DNA of 64,000 bases. It comes from Heterobasidion occidentale. Lineage: Eukaryota; Basidiomycota; Agaricomycetes; Russulales; Bondarzewiaceae. Position 1 is the stretch's first letter. Every line of letters begins with the position of its first letter. Below, piece after piece: positions 1 through 12,161 of this stretch. The position numbers and the translations under genes were made by a program. Below the pieces are notes generated by a model that worked only from the letters and a program-made list of their open reading frames with translations, made no database searches and was not told the DNA's origin. The DNA lies in contig JBCAQO010000009.1 of assembly GCA_039111635.1 (NCBI GenBank), positions 2,020,769 through 2,084,768 on the forward strand, in the 5' to 3' direction.

Positions 1-38
1 GTGCCCTTCTGGAAAGAAACGATGGGTTGGCAGTATAA

Positions 39-1023
39 CTAAACCGCGATTGACGTCTGAGTCTCCGAAGATAATCTGCGGTCTAGTGAAGTGAAGAATT
101 CCGGCTGCGGATCTAACGCGCAGTCAATATCTGGTCGCACAGAGCGACAACGACGAGAGTCACCCATATCGTTCTAGAGCCCTCTATATAGGATTCAGAA
201 ATCAAGCATCATTGGAAACATGTGACACTTACTTGTGGAATTGTGAACTTGGTATCCCTGAGCATTGGCTGAATTGAGGCTAAAGCAGGTCGATTATTAG
301 GATGCTCATGAGGGGTCTGCAGCCACTCTGCAATCCTGGTTGAGATTTCTGCATCAACAGGTCTCTATTATCAAGATGGTCAACGAACTCATACTGTCTG
401 CAAATTTCATGTCAAAAACCTGTTTCACAGACGAAGCAGCCTCGATTGCAGTATCCCTTTCTGCTTCTGCTTCTTCGAGCCGGGTACAAAGACTCTTCAC
501 GGTCTGACTCTTTGATAACCAGAGAGGGAAAGCGAAGGCTAAAGACATCATACCTGCTTGAGTTCCTTATGGGACTGTTTCAAGGCTTTGTATTTTTGTC
601 GATATTTTGAAGCTGATCCCTCCTTGGTATCTCCCGGAGCATTGGACTCTTCCTGCTGGAATGTGGAATGAGATTTCAAGAAAGTTTATGGAGAGATAGT
701 ACACACTGCTTCTGGAGTCTCAATGAGGTCAATCATCTCTGGGACGGCTGGCTGTTGCCGCCGTGCTTCGTCCTCTTCAGCCCTGCGTTGTTGTACCTGA
801 GGTGGTTCCGCCAAATATCAGCCCGGGATTCTAACTATGCGTATAGCTCATGCACCTCGGGATCCCACTCAATCTTGATCTTCGAAAGATATGGATCGGT
901 TGAGGAAAGCCTGGTCCACGTTGGGATATCCTTCAGCTGAGCTTGCAGCGCGGCAAGCTCCTTCTCCATCCGCGACACCTGGCCCTTCACATTGATGACC
1001 TTGTCGATGGCCTCCATGTCCAT
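39..1023 (-). CDS. Small coiled-coil hypothetical protein, six exons
   Basis: I do not recognise the family. A consistent model has exons 1023-856, 796-707, 655-554, 503-420, 364-233 and 173-39, with all five introns in phase 0 and 50-59 nt long, giving about 236 residues. The start is the ATG at 1023 (MDMEAIDKV) and the stop is TAG at 41-39. Visible features are an N-terminal heptad-like helix (VSRMEKELAALQAQL), an acidic/glutamine-rich linker, a lysine-rich helix (KYRQKYKALKQSHKELKQ) and a second helix (LEEAEAERDTAIEAASSVKQ). This suggests a coiled-coil subunit of a larger complex, probably cytosolic or nuclear, because no signal peptide or membrane segment is seen. The last exon depends on choosing the acceptor at 174-175; the alternative just upstream would stop after seven residues. 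An upstream exon cannot be excluded. Confidence 0.5.
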
Positions 1024-2841
1024 AGCTAAAGCACGATATCAGGAATAGACAGAGTAGTGCGTGAGTACAGAACGGGCATCTGAGCATCTCCAATCTAATT
1101 TCAGGTTGAACGTGCTGGCATTTCGAAGCGGAGGCCGGCAAGGCCCGGACACAAGCAGGGCGAGGCGAGCCTCCACTATGAGCAACTTGAAGCAACTCTT
1201 GACTTGCACACCCGTTTGTGAGCGTCGGGGCTCTGGAACCTGCAGGTCATGAACGTATCGATTTTGAGTGCAGATGCAATGGTTGTTCAGCGCAGCCTCC
1301 TCGACCAAACTCAAGCAGTGCTCGGCAATCGCCGAGCTACCAATCCCAGCGGCAAATTGTCCTGCACAAACAGAAAAACTCATCCGTGAATATTCTGAAT
1401 GGCATCGCAATGAAAGACAGCAGTCTAAGCATATTAGTTACAAATGCGGACTAGATCACGCATCCTAAAAATCGATGTAGCGGATCACACTCAATTGTTT
1501 ACGAGTCGGAGTGTTAAGCTCAGCGAACTTTTCCATGTCTCCGCAAAGCTATGTCTTTACAAAACCAATCTGAAGTATGATATGTAAGTAAATCATAGGT
1601 CAGAAAAAGCGTCATTGGAATATAAATGCTCGCGAACGACGTCATGGCCGTGTCTGGACTCTGCTGGCCGCCGGCGGGCAGAAGTAGGTCTTCTGACCCC
1701 AACGCTCGTCATGCGCGTTTGCAGAATCCCAAACTCGACTGGCTACCCTGCCATCTTCGTCCTAGAGACACCAGAACCCGATGGAGATGGAGATCGGGAA
1801 CGTCAAACGAAAGCAAGGAGGGGAAAGGGGGCAGGGGAGGTCTGTGGGGCGAATGATATCCCTTGGGGGAGGACAATGGCCGCGAGGATATCGGTCAGAC
1901 CGGAGTTCTTGAGAAGAAATCAGCAAGGCTTAGATCACATTGTGCGCTGCAAGCTTTCCCAGGTGGACATTGACCCAAAGAGAACTCAAAAGAGAAACAC
2001 TTGACGCACCATCCGAGGACGTTAGGTATAAGTATGAAGAGCGACGGTGTAGGCCGATTGGGATTATATAGAGACACCGACAAGACTCGATGCGCATATG
2101 AATGAGGCAGTTATCTCTGGCTCTGTCGGGGACTTGGCGTGATTGCGATGACGCATGCTGGAATCGACATATGGAACTCAAGACTTCAAAAGGAGAGCGT
2201 ACGTCAGATTTAATAGAAGTTTTCGCACAGGTATGGCTAAATGCATGCACGTAAGTCCAATGTTCGTATTCATTTGGAGAAATACAATGAAATCTTGCGT
2301 GTTTGATTGCGTCGCGTCAGATCCTCGGTAAGGATTGATTGAGACCCCACGGTTTTCTTGCTGAGTGAGACAAAGCTGTAATCGTGGGGTTGTGTGAGAG
2401 CTGACGGGAATCGAAGCTGGCAGTGTTAAACTATGTAGCTCTTCGTTCGATCGATCCAGCGCCTGGACACAGAGTTTTGCTGTCGAATGTATGTACGCAT
2501 TTCCAGGTTACAGTGGGCTTCACCAGAACGCCTATAAAACGGTTGTTACCAAAAAAAGAAAGGCAGCGTATAGAAGGGCCGGCGACCTTCTCTGCACGAT
2601 TTGCCATGTCTCGGGACAAATTAAAAGGAGCGGCAGATGAGACGGAGAGGAGTGCTGCGAAGATTGAGGTGGCTGGAGGGAAGTGAAGGCCGAGGAAGAG
2701 ATAACAGCGGGAAGAATGGTGGCATAAGCCGATGATGATAGATCAGCAGCTCAGCCACCGCCGCAAGCGCAACGACGACCACGACCACGACGACGCCCGC
2801 AACATCGAGCCCGCTATCGTCCTTGCCCCATTGCTCACATT
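1024..2841. other. Intergenic region upstream of Atg4
   Basis: This stretch separates the coiled-coil gene start from the Atg4 start. It holds only short ORFs with no recognisable protein signature. The last ~100 bases before the Atg4 ATG carry repeated CGAC/CCAC units, as often seen in a fungal leader. No RNA gene or element was recognised. Confidence 0.5.
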
Positions 2842-5800
2842 ATGTCTGGAAAGTCCCGACATGCTGCTTCAACATCATCTCCTTCCCATACGCCCAAGCT
2901 GCCGAAATTTCTTCAATCGAAGCAGACTCGGGACCGTTCCAAATCCATGATTGATCCTTCCAGTGGTAGCAGCATCGCCAGCTCATCTTCATCCAGCTCC
3001 CATATTTTATCGGACTCGCAGACGACGGCTTCATCAAGTACGCGCAAGAACAATGGTTATCGCTCCCCTACACGGAGGGGAAGTAAGCTAATGGGAACCC
3101 AGGAGTCGAGGGCAGATCAGGAAGCGACACCGGACGCAGACATGTCGGAGGGCGCAAGCATCGTCGAAGATAGCATGGACGAGCCTCCTGTAATCATCGA
3201 ACCGATCTCCCCTCGCATTCGCACACGGTCGGAGCGACCATTGAGCTCTGCGTCTGAAAATCACGTTTCTTACTATCAGCCGTCTCACTCCTCCACCCGT
3301 CTCTCTGATCTTCCCACTCGTTTGTCAGGCTGGTTCCAGCACGCCTTCAATTCTTCCTCCACCGACCTTGCCCTGCCATCGCTCCTTTCGAATTCCCATC
3401 TTTCCACCACCACAACCTCACCCAAAGGCAAGGCTTCTGCTCTGCTGACCGCCGCGAAGCATGGCCGAGGACATCTCGACAAGGCTGTGCGATATCTTTT
3501 GGACAGCGACGCGACTCCCGACGACTGCCCAGAAGTGATATGGCTACTTGGCGTGCAGCATTCCGGCTACGAACCCCCCGTATCCTTGACGCCTTCCACA
3601 CCACCACCATCTGGCCGCAGGGGATCTGTCGGCTCCCGGCGTTCGCCCTCATTTCGCACCTCCACTTCGTCGACGGTGACTAGTCCAAACGCCCCTGCCG
3701 ACCTCTCGCGTTCTCAATCTCAGTCACCCTCGTCGAAGCATCCTGGCCATACCTGGCCTGCCGAATTTTACTCGGATTTCACTTCGCGAATATGGCTTAC
3801 ATACCGTTCGCATTTCCAGCCTATTCGTGACTCGACGCTTTCGGCTTTGGACTACGAGCAAGCCGATCCGAACTCCGTCGGTGCCGTTGCGAGCAGCCCA
3901 CAACCCAAGAGATGGAACTGGCCAGGGACGGGCGAGAAAGGATGGACAAGCGATTCCGGGTGGGGCTGTATGCTGAGGACAGGGCAGTCGTTGTTGGCGA
4001 ACGCGCTCCTGCACTTACACCTGGGGAGAGGTGTGTTCTCTACTACATCTCTACCCATCATCCTATCTGAGACATCATGTCGTCCCAGATTGGCGTAGAC
4101 CGCCATACGCCGTCCATACCTCGGATTATGCAACATACGTTCAATTGTTGACGTGGTTTTTCGATTCCCCGTCCCCCTCTTGCCCATTCAGCGTCCACCG
4201 GATGGCTCTCGCGGGCAAAGAGCTGGGCAAGGATGTTGGTCAGTGGTTCGGACCTAGCACCGCTGCGGGTGCGATCAAGTACGTCTTCCTGCTTCATGTG
4301 ACTGTGATGGCCATTTAAATGGAATCAGAACCCTTGTACACGCCTTCCCAAATGCGAGTCTCGGCGTATCCGTAGCTGTCGATAGCCAAATCTTCCAAAC
4401 AGATGTATATGCAGCATCCCATCCAGCGACATCGTATCCGAAGTCGGGAAAGACATCAGCTTGGGGTGGCCGTGCCGTCCTCGTGCTTATAGGCATTCGC
4501 TTGGGCCTCGACGGTGTTAATCCGATTTATTATGATACTATCAAGGCGAGTGCATAACGAAGTCACCTGTTTGCGTACGTTTACATGCATCGACCCAGAC
4601 ATTATATACCTTTCCCCAGTCTATTGGCATTGCCGGCGGCCGGCCGTCCTCTTCTTACTACTTCGTCGGCTCTCAGGCCGATAACCTTTTTTATCTCGAC
4701 CCTCATCATGCCCGCCCCGCTGTTCCTCTTCGTCCTCCGCCTTCGCTCCCCGATTCCGCCCAGGTCACGCCACGAGACCGCTTTGATCGACAAACCAGTC
4801 CGGACTCTGATCGAGAAAATAAGAAACAACCTCCATCATCTTCGCACCATTATCGCTCTCCAACATCGCCGTCTTCTGTGCGCACTGGGTCGTCCACATT
4901 TTCTTATCATGCACCTTATTCTCCATCACCGCTGGCACATCAGGTCTCTTCCTCATCTTCATCCTCCAATGCTCATGCGCGTTGGCATTCGACAAGCATC
5001 CCCAGTACGCCATCCCATGGTGGATCCGAATTCTCGTCAGGAGAGCTCCGTGAGGAACCAGATTCTGGGCTGGATCCGATTCAAGCGCACTACGTTAGCG
5101 CGTATAGCGTGACTGATCTCAAGACATTCCACTGCGACCGTGTCAGGAAGATGCCGATGTCTGGCTTGGATCCAAGCATGTTGATTGGATTTTTATGCAA
5201 GGACGAAAGCGATTGGATAGACCTCCGGAGTAGAATTGCAGATGTCAGTACCTTTCACCAGTTTTCGCATTTTCTTTTCTAATTGAGATAACGCACAGCT
5301 CTCTCGCACCCATAAGGCTATATTTTCTGTACATGACGAGCCTCCTTCGTGGCCTTCAGATTCTGATGATAACATGGGCCTGGAATCAATGTCTGAACCA
5401 GACATGGACATGGACATGCCGGAGGAGGACGGCGACTTTTTTGACGCCAGCGAGGGCCGCGCTCGACCTGGCTCAGTCTCTCCTGATGCTGACGGGCTGA
5501 GCGGCAACGGCGAGGCGAAGAGTCTGCCTTCTGAAGTGGATACAGAAGAAGATCCACTCGGGCCCATAACTCCTGGACCCCATTCCCTCTCCACGTTTGA
5601 AAGGGTGCGTAGCTCCGAAGCGCAGGAGAAGGAGAGCGAGTTTTTTGCCGACGATGCGGACGGCGATGACGACGATTGGGTGGACCCATCACTCCCCACT
5701 CCCCAACCGCGTTCGCCGGCCGAACCTCTCACTCCCGCGAGGCCACGCGTGCGAACCGACACATCGAGTGACAAACCGGACAACGGCAGAAAGGCCCAGC

Positions 5801-6006
5801 ATTCTAGGCGGTCGAACGCGCCAGTCACGCAATCGCCACCTCCACCCGCTCAGGACCATTTCCCATTTCCCACGAGTCAATCGGAGAGCCCAGAAGAGAG
5901 GAAACGGATACCGCAGATGAGTACTGCCCGAGCGCGTGATGGTGGGCGAACACAGAGTGGTGGAGTACGGGGGGTGTTAACGAACAACGATGGGGATGAC
6001 TTTTAG
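2842..6006 (+). CDS. ATG4: Cysteine protease Atg4 (peptidase C54)
   Basis: Atg4 trims newly made Atg8 to expose its C-terminal glycine and later releases lipidated Atg8 from autophagosomal membranes. Exons are 2842-4030, 4089-4278, 4329-4545, 4599-5243 and 5299-6006, giving about 982 residues. This is much longer than yeast or animal Atg4 because of a Ser-rich disordered N-terminus (~1-290), a Ser-rich insert after the catalytic Asp/His, and an acidic C-terminal tail. The catalytic cysteine motif [14 protein letters not shown] places Cys at ~376. The [15 protein letters not shown] block leads to the Asp-Pro-His motif (LDPHH; Asp ~566, His ~568). The conserved block [11 protein letters not shown]...[13 protein letters not shown] follows. 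Intron 3 uses a GC donor (4546-4547). All exon joins preserve frame, so the gene looks intact. Gene identity is very secure. Confidence 0.95.
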
Positions 6007-6608
6007 CGTCTACTGGTGGGCTTCGCCTATGTATGTCATTATTGTTTTCTGCCCCTTTTCCCGTAGGCATTTTCGTATGGGTATCTTTGAACGGGTTCAC
6101 GTCTTCTCCGTGATTTGGAACGAGTTTTGTATGATGATGATACCTTTTTCTATTTTCCTATCACAGTTCCATTCTTTGTGACTTCACCGTGTACATTGCT
6201 CGATGTGCTGCAAACGGACTAGCTAGAAGTAATATACCCTTCTTTCGCCATCTGATGATCTCATACCAAAGCCTCGAGGAAGGTATCGGGGTTCAGATAG
6301 CGACGGGCTCGAGAATCAGGTAAATGGGCTATTTGGTATGTTGTTCAAACATGCGAGATGCCTGGGAGCAGTGTGTTACACGCAGAGTTGATCTGTGTCT
6401 GCGAAATATGGCGCGTTTTGCTTCAGAATGGAGATTGGCATCGAGCGTTCTGACTGTCGTTAGCAGGATCAACGTGTTCCTATTCGCAAACTAGATATCA
6501 AATCGGTGTTCAGTGCTATCTCGACCTCATCTATGCACCTTCATCCTCCCCGTGAACGACACCATGTTATATCAGAGGCTCGAAATTCTACCCACTCGAG
6601 CGGCAAAT
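6007..6608. other. Convergent 3' intergenic region
   Basis: This is the tail-to-tail spacer between Atg4 (+) and the F-box gene (-). It presumably holds both 3' UTRs. No further gene is seen. Confidence 0.5.
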
Positions 6609-8303
6609 TTAGCGTTCGCGGGCTACCATCAGCGAAGAGAGGGCAGAGGGCACGAGTTTGTCGTTGGCTCCATTGATGATTCGGCTTTCTATCACGAGCC
6701 TCCTCAGAGCAGGAAACAGATAAGTTCCTGCCGAGGCGGCGTCTGCGTCGCCTGGCGGCGTTGAAGCCGCAATGATGGTGAGCTTGTCATCGCAATCGTG
6801 CATCGTGACACACTCCGCACGCCTGAAAGCAGAAAGGGCAGACAGCCATTGCGAAAGCGAGGCACGGCCACAGATGCTGAGCGTCAACGTCTGCACATGA
6901 TCAAGGACAAGGTGCTCAGATAGTTTCTGGAATATCCGGAGACCGTGGGACGCCACACTATCATCAGGCTCTGGCCACTGGTACCCGATGCATACTGGAA
7001 AAGCCGCAGGGTCACACGGGATCGGGTCAGGATCGAAATCCAATGGTAACTGGGAAGTGCCCCTTTCGGCTTCGGACCAAGCGAAGAACCGTACAATCTT
7101 ATAGCTCTCAGAAGACGGCAGTGGAAGGTCGAGAGTGAAACTCAGGATCGGATGGAGGATGTTGTGAACATGTTGCAATGGAGCGATCAAATCAGCGATA
7201 GTCCTATCCAGCGCCGCCTCAGCGATGCCAGGGACTATGAGGTCGTGAGCAACTGTGAGGTGAAGGCATGACAACGAGGGAAAATCAAAATGGGGAAGGA
7301 GCTGGCGGAGGAGGATGGAATTTTGCAAATGCGCCTGGAGATCCTTCAACTCTGGCAGGCTTAATGACCATGACGGGATGTGGTGACCTGAGACATCGTT
7401 GCTGACATCTACACAGTTTGCATGCAGAACTTGGAGATGAGACAAGCTCGTAGCCTTTGCCTCGACATCCAAAGCGTGTATACTGAGGCACTGTATATCT
7501 ACCGAAAGGAGCTGTGGAGTTCTCTGTAACAGATGGTGTAGTTGGTTCAGTGATACGTCGCCGACGAGGAGGTGTTGCAATGATGGCAATGACGTGGAAT
7601 TGTCTTCGATCCAACAGTAATCTCCCAGGTCCAGTGTACTTAGGCAGCTTGCAATAACCGTGGGTACCAGAGCGCTAGCAATCCGAGGGTACTCATCTGG
7701 CCTGCCTGAGATAGATAGCCATTCCAATGACGGAGTGGGCTTCGTCAACTTGTTGAGGAAGAATTTGACCAGGTCCAAATGTCCTCCGACGTTCAGCCGC
7801 CGGATGCGGGAGATGTAAGAGATGATCGTGTATGTTTCCAAATGACGGGTGCTTTGAATGACTAGATCGACATTTACGAGACGAGGAAACGCCCTCTCAA
7901 TGAATCTCTCTATCCACGGACTTGTGGAGCCTGCCTGGATGTTGCACCACAGTTGAGAGTCGCCAAGAGCGATCCGCCGCCAGCGACTACAAACATACGT
8001 GAGCTGTATCCATGGAGGCACGGCTTCCAGTATCCAAGGATTACGAGATGCCAACGGAGGCCATCCATGGGTGCAATATAGGAAGATCTTCTCTAAGACT
8101 TCGTTCGGTAGTCGACTGACGAGCAGCAGGTTGTTGCGTCGCTCTTTAAGCCCGGCGTTGGTGGTCGCGAGGCTGATGATCAAGGCGTCATTCTTCATGA
8201 TCTCAGCATCGTACTCGCTCATGCTGGACAACGTAGTGGATGGACGATTCCGAGTGGAAGAAGTTGATGGCATGGGATAGAAGCCTGAGATTTCCGACTG
8301 CAT
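6609..8303 (-). CDS. F-box domain protein, intronless
   Basis: This is a single uninterrupted ORF of 564 residues from the ATG at 8303 to the TAA at 6609. Residues ~60-110 form an F-box-like segment (LVSRLPNEVLEKIFLYC, then WIQLTYVCSRWRRIALGDSQLW). Arrays of leucine-rich, LRR-like segments follow (LSHLQVLHANC, LPELKDLQAHL, and others). F-box proteins link substrates to Skp1-Cullin-F-box ubiquitin ligases, and such intronless genes form large families in Agaricomycetes. A short N-terminal helix (SEYDAEIMKNDALI) precedes the box, as is usual in that family. The substrate is unknown. No lesion is visible. Confidence 0.85.
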   Translation of the reverse strand: MQSEISGFYPMPSTSSTRNRPSTTLSSMSEYDAEIMKNDALIISLATTNAGLKERRNNLLLVSRLPNEVLEKIFLYCTHGWPPLASRNPWILEAVPPWIQLTYVCSRWRRIALGDSQLWCNIQAGSTSPWIERFIERAFPRLVNVDLVIQSTRHLETYTIISYISRIRRLNVGGHLDLVKFFLNKLTKPTPSLEWLSISGRPDEYPRIASALVPTVIASCLSTLDLGDYCWIEDNSTSLPSLQHLLVGDVSLNQLHHLLQRTPQLLSVDIQCLSIHALDVEAKATSLSHLQVLHANCVDVSNDVSGHHIPSWSLSLPELKDLQAHLQNSILLRQLLPHFDFPSLSCLHLTVAHDLIVPGIAEAALDRTIADLIAPLQHVHNILHPILSFTLDLPLPSSESYKIVRFFAWSEAERGTSQLPLDFDPDPIPCDPAAFPVCIGYQWPEPDDSVASHGLRIFQKLSEHLVLDHVQTLTLSICGRASLSQWLSALSAFRRAECVTMHDCDDKLTIIAASTPPGDADAASAGTYLFPALRRLVIESRIINGANDKLVPSALSSLMVARER

Positions 8304-9186
8304 GATTGGACGTTGTAAGCTTTCCTAAGTGAGAACGACATCAGAACTGCATTTGATAAGAATACCTGGTTCAAACCTATGGCCTGGTATCGAATGCATC
8401 AGACAGACGTAGCGTCGTCGGACGAGGGCCTGTGTGAACCTGTGTGAACACGTGGGGTCTCTGGCACCCCGTGACCGCAAAGCTTCGGGGCCGGCAACGC
8501 GCTTCTGTTCCTCGGTTTCCTGTCAAGACTTAAGTTCCAACGCGTCGCGAGTCCTGCGGCACCCAGAAAACTCGATGCATTTGACCTTTGCCTCTTCAGA
8601 CATCCATGACATGCCGAGGACGAAGCCATCAGCGGCATCCCCTCGTCGTTTCGCGCGCGCGGGGACAGAACACGAGCACCCCCAAGATTCCGCGCAGCCT
8701 AAACCAATAAGCATAACACACTATGTACAAACGCAGACCACATCAAGCAGTACGCAACACTACGAGCCCTGGTCGTCTGAACGGGCGGGCGCTACTCGTA
8801 CATAAATACGCAACACGCGAAGCAGAAATAAACTGAGCGCCAAAACGCAAAAAAAGCCTCACCGCATTAGAAATAAATAAATAAAAAGCATAACTGCAAG
8901 ATCAGAAGGAAACGAGAAAGAGCGGTGGCCTCACGGTGGCGAGGTTGGTAGAGAGAGGGGACGAGAGGAAAGGGAAAGGAGCGGAAGAGGTCGACTAGAG
9001 AGTCCGGATCGCGATGCTATACATATAATACCGTCGTCAAAACAGAGGATACGAAACCAAGTCGGGCAGTCCGTGTCGTGCGTCGTCGTCATGTCATGTC
9101 GTGTACCGTCCGAGCGTCGAGACGGCGGCTTCAGCCAGTATATCACCATCACTATTGCCATCGCCAACGCCCGGCGGCGCGCGGAC
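8304..9186. other. Intergenic: F-box upstream side and kinase 3' side
   Basis: This lies between the F-box start and the kinase stop. It contains the AT-rich AAATAAATAAATAAAAA stretch at 8871-8887 and otherwise only short shadow ORFs. No gene was recognised. Confidence 0.5.
8871..8887 (-). promoter_or_regulatory. AU-rich element-like repeat in kinase 3' flank
   Basis: Read on the minus strand, the direction of the kinase gene, this is U5AUUUAUUUAUUU and contains the UUAUUUAUU nonamer typical of AU-rich instability elements. It starts about 300 nt past the kinase stop codon. Whether it lies in the mature 3' UTR is not known, and it may simply be an AT-rich polyadenylation region. Confidence 0.3.
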
Positions 9187-11932
9187 TCAGGCGCGCAGAT
9201 GCATCCGCTGCCACCATGCGGTCAACAGTCCGATGGCATCCTCCCCAGCGTACCCGTGCCCGTGGTGGTGCCCGTGCCCGCCCCCGGCCTCCCCAAAATC
9301 GAACGACCCAGGCATCCGTGGGTCAGAGTCGTCCTCATCGTCCTGGTGGAGATCCGACGGTGCAGGGTCTGCCGCGGCCCCCGCCGGCACGTCGACCCTG
9401 ATCTCGGGCTGCGGCGAGCGGCGCCCGAGCAGGCTCGTGCGCGAGAGCGACTTGCGGTGCGATGCCCTGGCTTTCCCGTTGGGCGCGCGCTCCTCCTTTT
9501 GCTGCTGATGCTGCTGCCTCTCCCCTTCCTTCCTCACCACCCGCTCCGCCTCCGTCTCATGCGGCCCTGCACTGACCCCGCTCGCGCCATCTGCCTCCGT
9601 GACCATCACATTGGGGTTCGCGCCCGGCCCCGCGTCGCCTTGCGCCTCGGCCGCTAGCCCTGCCTCGCGCCACCCTTCGTCCTCGCTCCCGCTCGCAGCA
9701 CCCGCACCCGCGCCCCATCCGCCACTGCTGCCCGTGCTCTGCCGCCCGCCGCCCGCCGACTCGAGCGACTTCGTTCGCGCGCTCGTGCGCGAGAAGCGGC
9801 TGAGCGCGACGGCGGAGTGGATCGCGCTCTTCCAGCGTGCGCGGGGGTTGAAGTTGTCCCGCAGGCCCGACAGGTCGTGCTCGGTCGAGGGCTCGTGCGT
9901 GGTGAGCCACTGCGGGGAATCGGATTAGACGGTGAGCGGATGCCTGTTGACAAGGTCGCGAAGGAGGGGGGGAACAAAACGTACAGGGTCCAACAGCGCC
10001 TCCTCCGCCGTTGGCCGTTTCGACGGCTCGGGGTTGAGCAATGACTTGATGAACTCTTTGGCTATAGATGATGCAGAAACGATCGGTTCCCATCGCTCAC
10101 AGCCAACGCGAGAACGCGTAACGCGACTCACCTTCACTAGAAACGGCTTTCCAGTACCGCTCGTGGAACTCGATCTTCGCCTCCGTCGTCTCGCGCACGA
10201 GCTGCTTCACGTCGTCCGAGCGGAACGGCGAGTACCCACAGAGCAGGACGTACGTGATGATCCTGCGACACCGATACCGGTCAGAACTCAAAATGACTGC
10301 CAGAATGAGAGGGCGAGGCGCGACTCGACTACGCACCGGTCGACCACATGTCCACCGCCTTGCCGTGGCCCTTGTTGTTCAGCACTTCCGGCGCAACGTA
10401 CCCAAAGCTGCCCGCGAGCGACGTCAGATGCTCTTCTGACGAGTGCAAGTGTTTCGCGCTGAAGAGACGAATACCGTTATCGTCGATTCAGTGAATAGCA
10501 CGAGAAAAGGGGCGTACATTCCAAAATCGGCAATCACGATGTCTGAATGTGCATCGCGCGTGCGATACAGAATGTTCTCCGGTCTGAGGGCAGGTCAGAG
10601 CGGAAACGGAGAGAATATGCCAGCAACGACTCGCTTTAAATCCCGATGCACGATGTCGTGCTCGTGGAGGTACCTCACGCCTGACAAGATGGAACTGGCG
10701 CCGCATTCGTTCAGTATTCCAATAAGAGATAGATGGGCAGAAGGGCGCACCGGATGAACAGACACGGCATCCGACTCTGTGAACTTTCCGCGCTGAGAGA
10801 TGCGCTCGAACAGCTCCCCACCGACGGCTAGCTCGAATGAGAGGTAATACTTGCTTCTTGATTCAAACCATTCATAAAATTTGACCTAGAACCGGAGCAA
10901 GAGGCATGAGAACACGCCATACAAAGTACTGTCCGCGACAGAAAGGAAGGAAAAAGGAGTGCTTGACTCCCAGGTGTGTGGATCGTTTGTTTCTCAATGA
11001 TCCGCGCCAAGACGCTCTCCACAGTCAAAAGACGAGGATCCAGAGCGTTCGGGGCCGAGAAAGGGGATGAACTCGTTTTGGACAGACTGCGGTCTTCGAG
11101 CTTCCCACCAGTGTCTCTCGTTGCTATGGTGTTCTTTTGAGATGTCGGCAAATGCCGCCGGAGTAGCCATTTACAGCGAGAGTATTGCCCCGTCTAGGGT
11201 GATCCACAGTGGCTTGACGCCCTGATAGTCTTCGACTGAGAGCCAAGTACCCGATACGCCAAGGGAGACCACATAGGCTCTGACTGTCATGCAGGCGCAA
11301 AGCAAAAGCCACCTCGGGCCCGAAAGAGCGGCCCGAGCACTCTGCACTGCAAGTGGGCAAAGAGGGCAGACTCACAATGTTGGGATGGTCAAGCCCCTTG
11401 AGGACCTCCATCTCTCCCCAGACGCTCGCCTCGTTACCCTTGACTTTCTTCTTTGGGATAACCTTGAGCGCGACGTCACGCTTCAGAGGGGGATCTTTCG
11501 CATGTGCCCCGAACGTGCCGCCAGACATGGATCGGGCGACGCGGATGGGGCTTGGAAAGGAGAGCGAGTGTGAGGAGCTGGAGGCGGAGGACGGGCTGAG
11601 GGGAGGGCGAGTCGATGCGGAGGTCGTGGAAGATGTGCGGGAGGGCGAGGAGGGGCGTAGGGTTGCGGCTGCACCGCGCAAGGCGACGTTGATTTGTTCG
11701 GGAGGGACGTGCCATGTCGCACGCTGATAGCATACAGATAAGCCGAGCAGACAGTGAGAAGGACGGTGGTGCGTGTATGGACGAGAGTAGAGCGAGCGGC
11801 GTACCATGACCTTTCCAAATGTGCCCGTCCCAAGAACCTCGTGAATCTCATACTGTTTCTTCTTGGAAAAGGACGAGGGTTGGGGAGCATTTTCTCCGTT
11901 AACGAGAGCATGATGGGCACCAGCTCTGCAGG
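9187..11932 (-). CDS. Calcium/calmodulin-dependent-type Ser/Thr protein kinase
   Basis: This is a multi-exon CaMK-group kinase. In order on the minus strand are the glycine loop [16 protein letters not shown] (~11.85 kb), a Ser/Pro-rich insert, the VAIK-type lysine segment ([17 protein letters not shown]), an alpha-C Glu region ([15 protein letters not shown]), HRD ([14 protein letters not shown], ~10.65 kb), DFG ([10 protein letters not shown]), an activation loop ([17 protein letters not shown]), and the C-lobe ending [22 protein letters not shown]. After the kinase domain comes [19 protein letters not shown], which resembles the autoinhibitory/calmodulin-binding segment of fungal CaMKs, then a long Gln/His/Gly-rich tail ending at the stop at 9187. 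All main catalytic motifs are present, so an active kinase is inferred. The 5' end is uncertain: the frame stays open to an ATG at 12161, but that extension does not look like kinase coding sequence, and a short upstream exon is likely. Confidence 0.85.
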
Positions 11933-12161
11933 AGGTCAGACTGAAGATGTCGTCGGTGGAGAAACGCAGCAGAAGGAGATGGCAGAGAGAGTGAGAGGGG
12001 ATGAGCAGGAGGCAACGCTGGCAAGATGAATGGTGCAGCTGAACGGAATGAAAAGCCCTCTGCTTGCGGGTCCCGAGCCCCCGTTCCTTAATGACGTAGG
12101 GTATTAAAGAACAGAGGTCCTCGAGGTCCTGATGCCAAGCTTTGCCGGATTGGGATCTCAT

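Noticed and set aside
841..858. GC-AG intron after exon 1 of the coiled-coil gene
   Set aside because: A canonical GTGCAT donor at 855 in the same phase gives an equally good join, so a non-canonical site is unnecessary.
11933..12161. N-terminal extension of the CaMK-type kinase to the ATG at 12161
   Set aside because: The frame is open, but the translation is Cys/His/Leu-rich and unlike kinase N-termini, with pyrimidine-rich intron-like DNA; kept only as an alternative.
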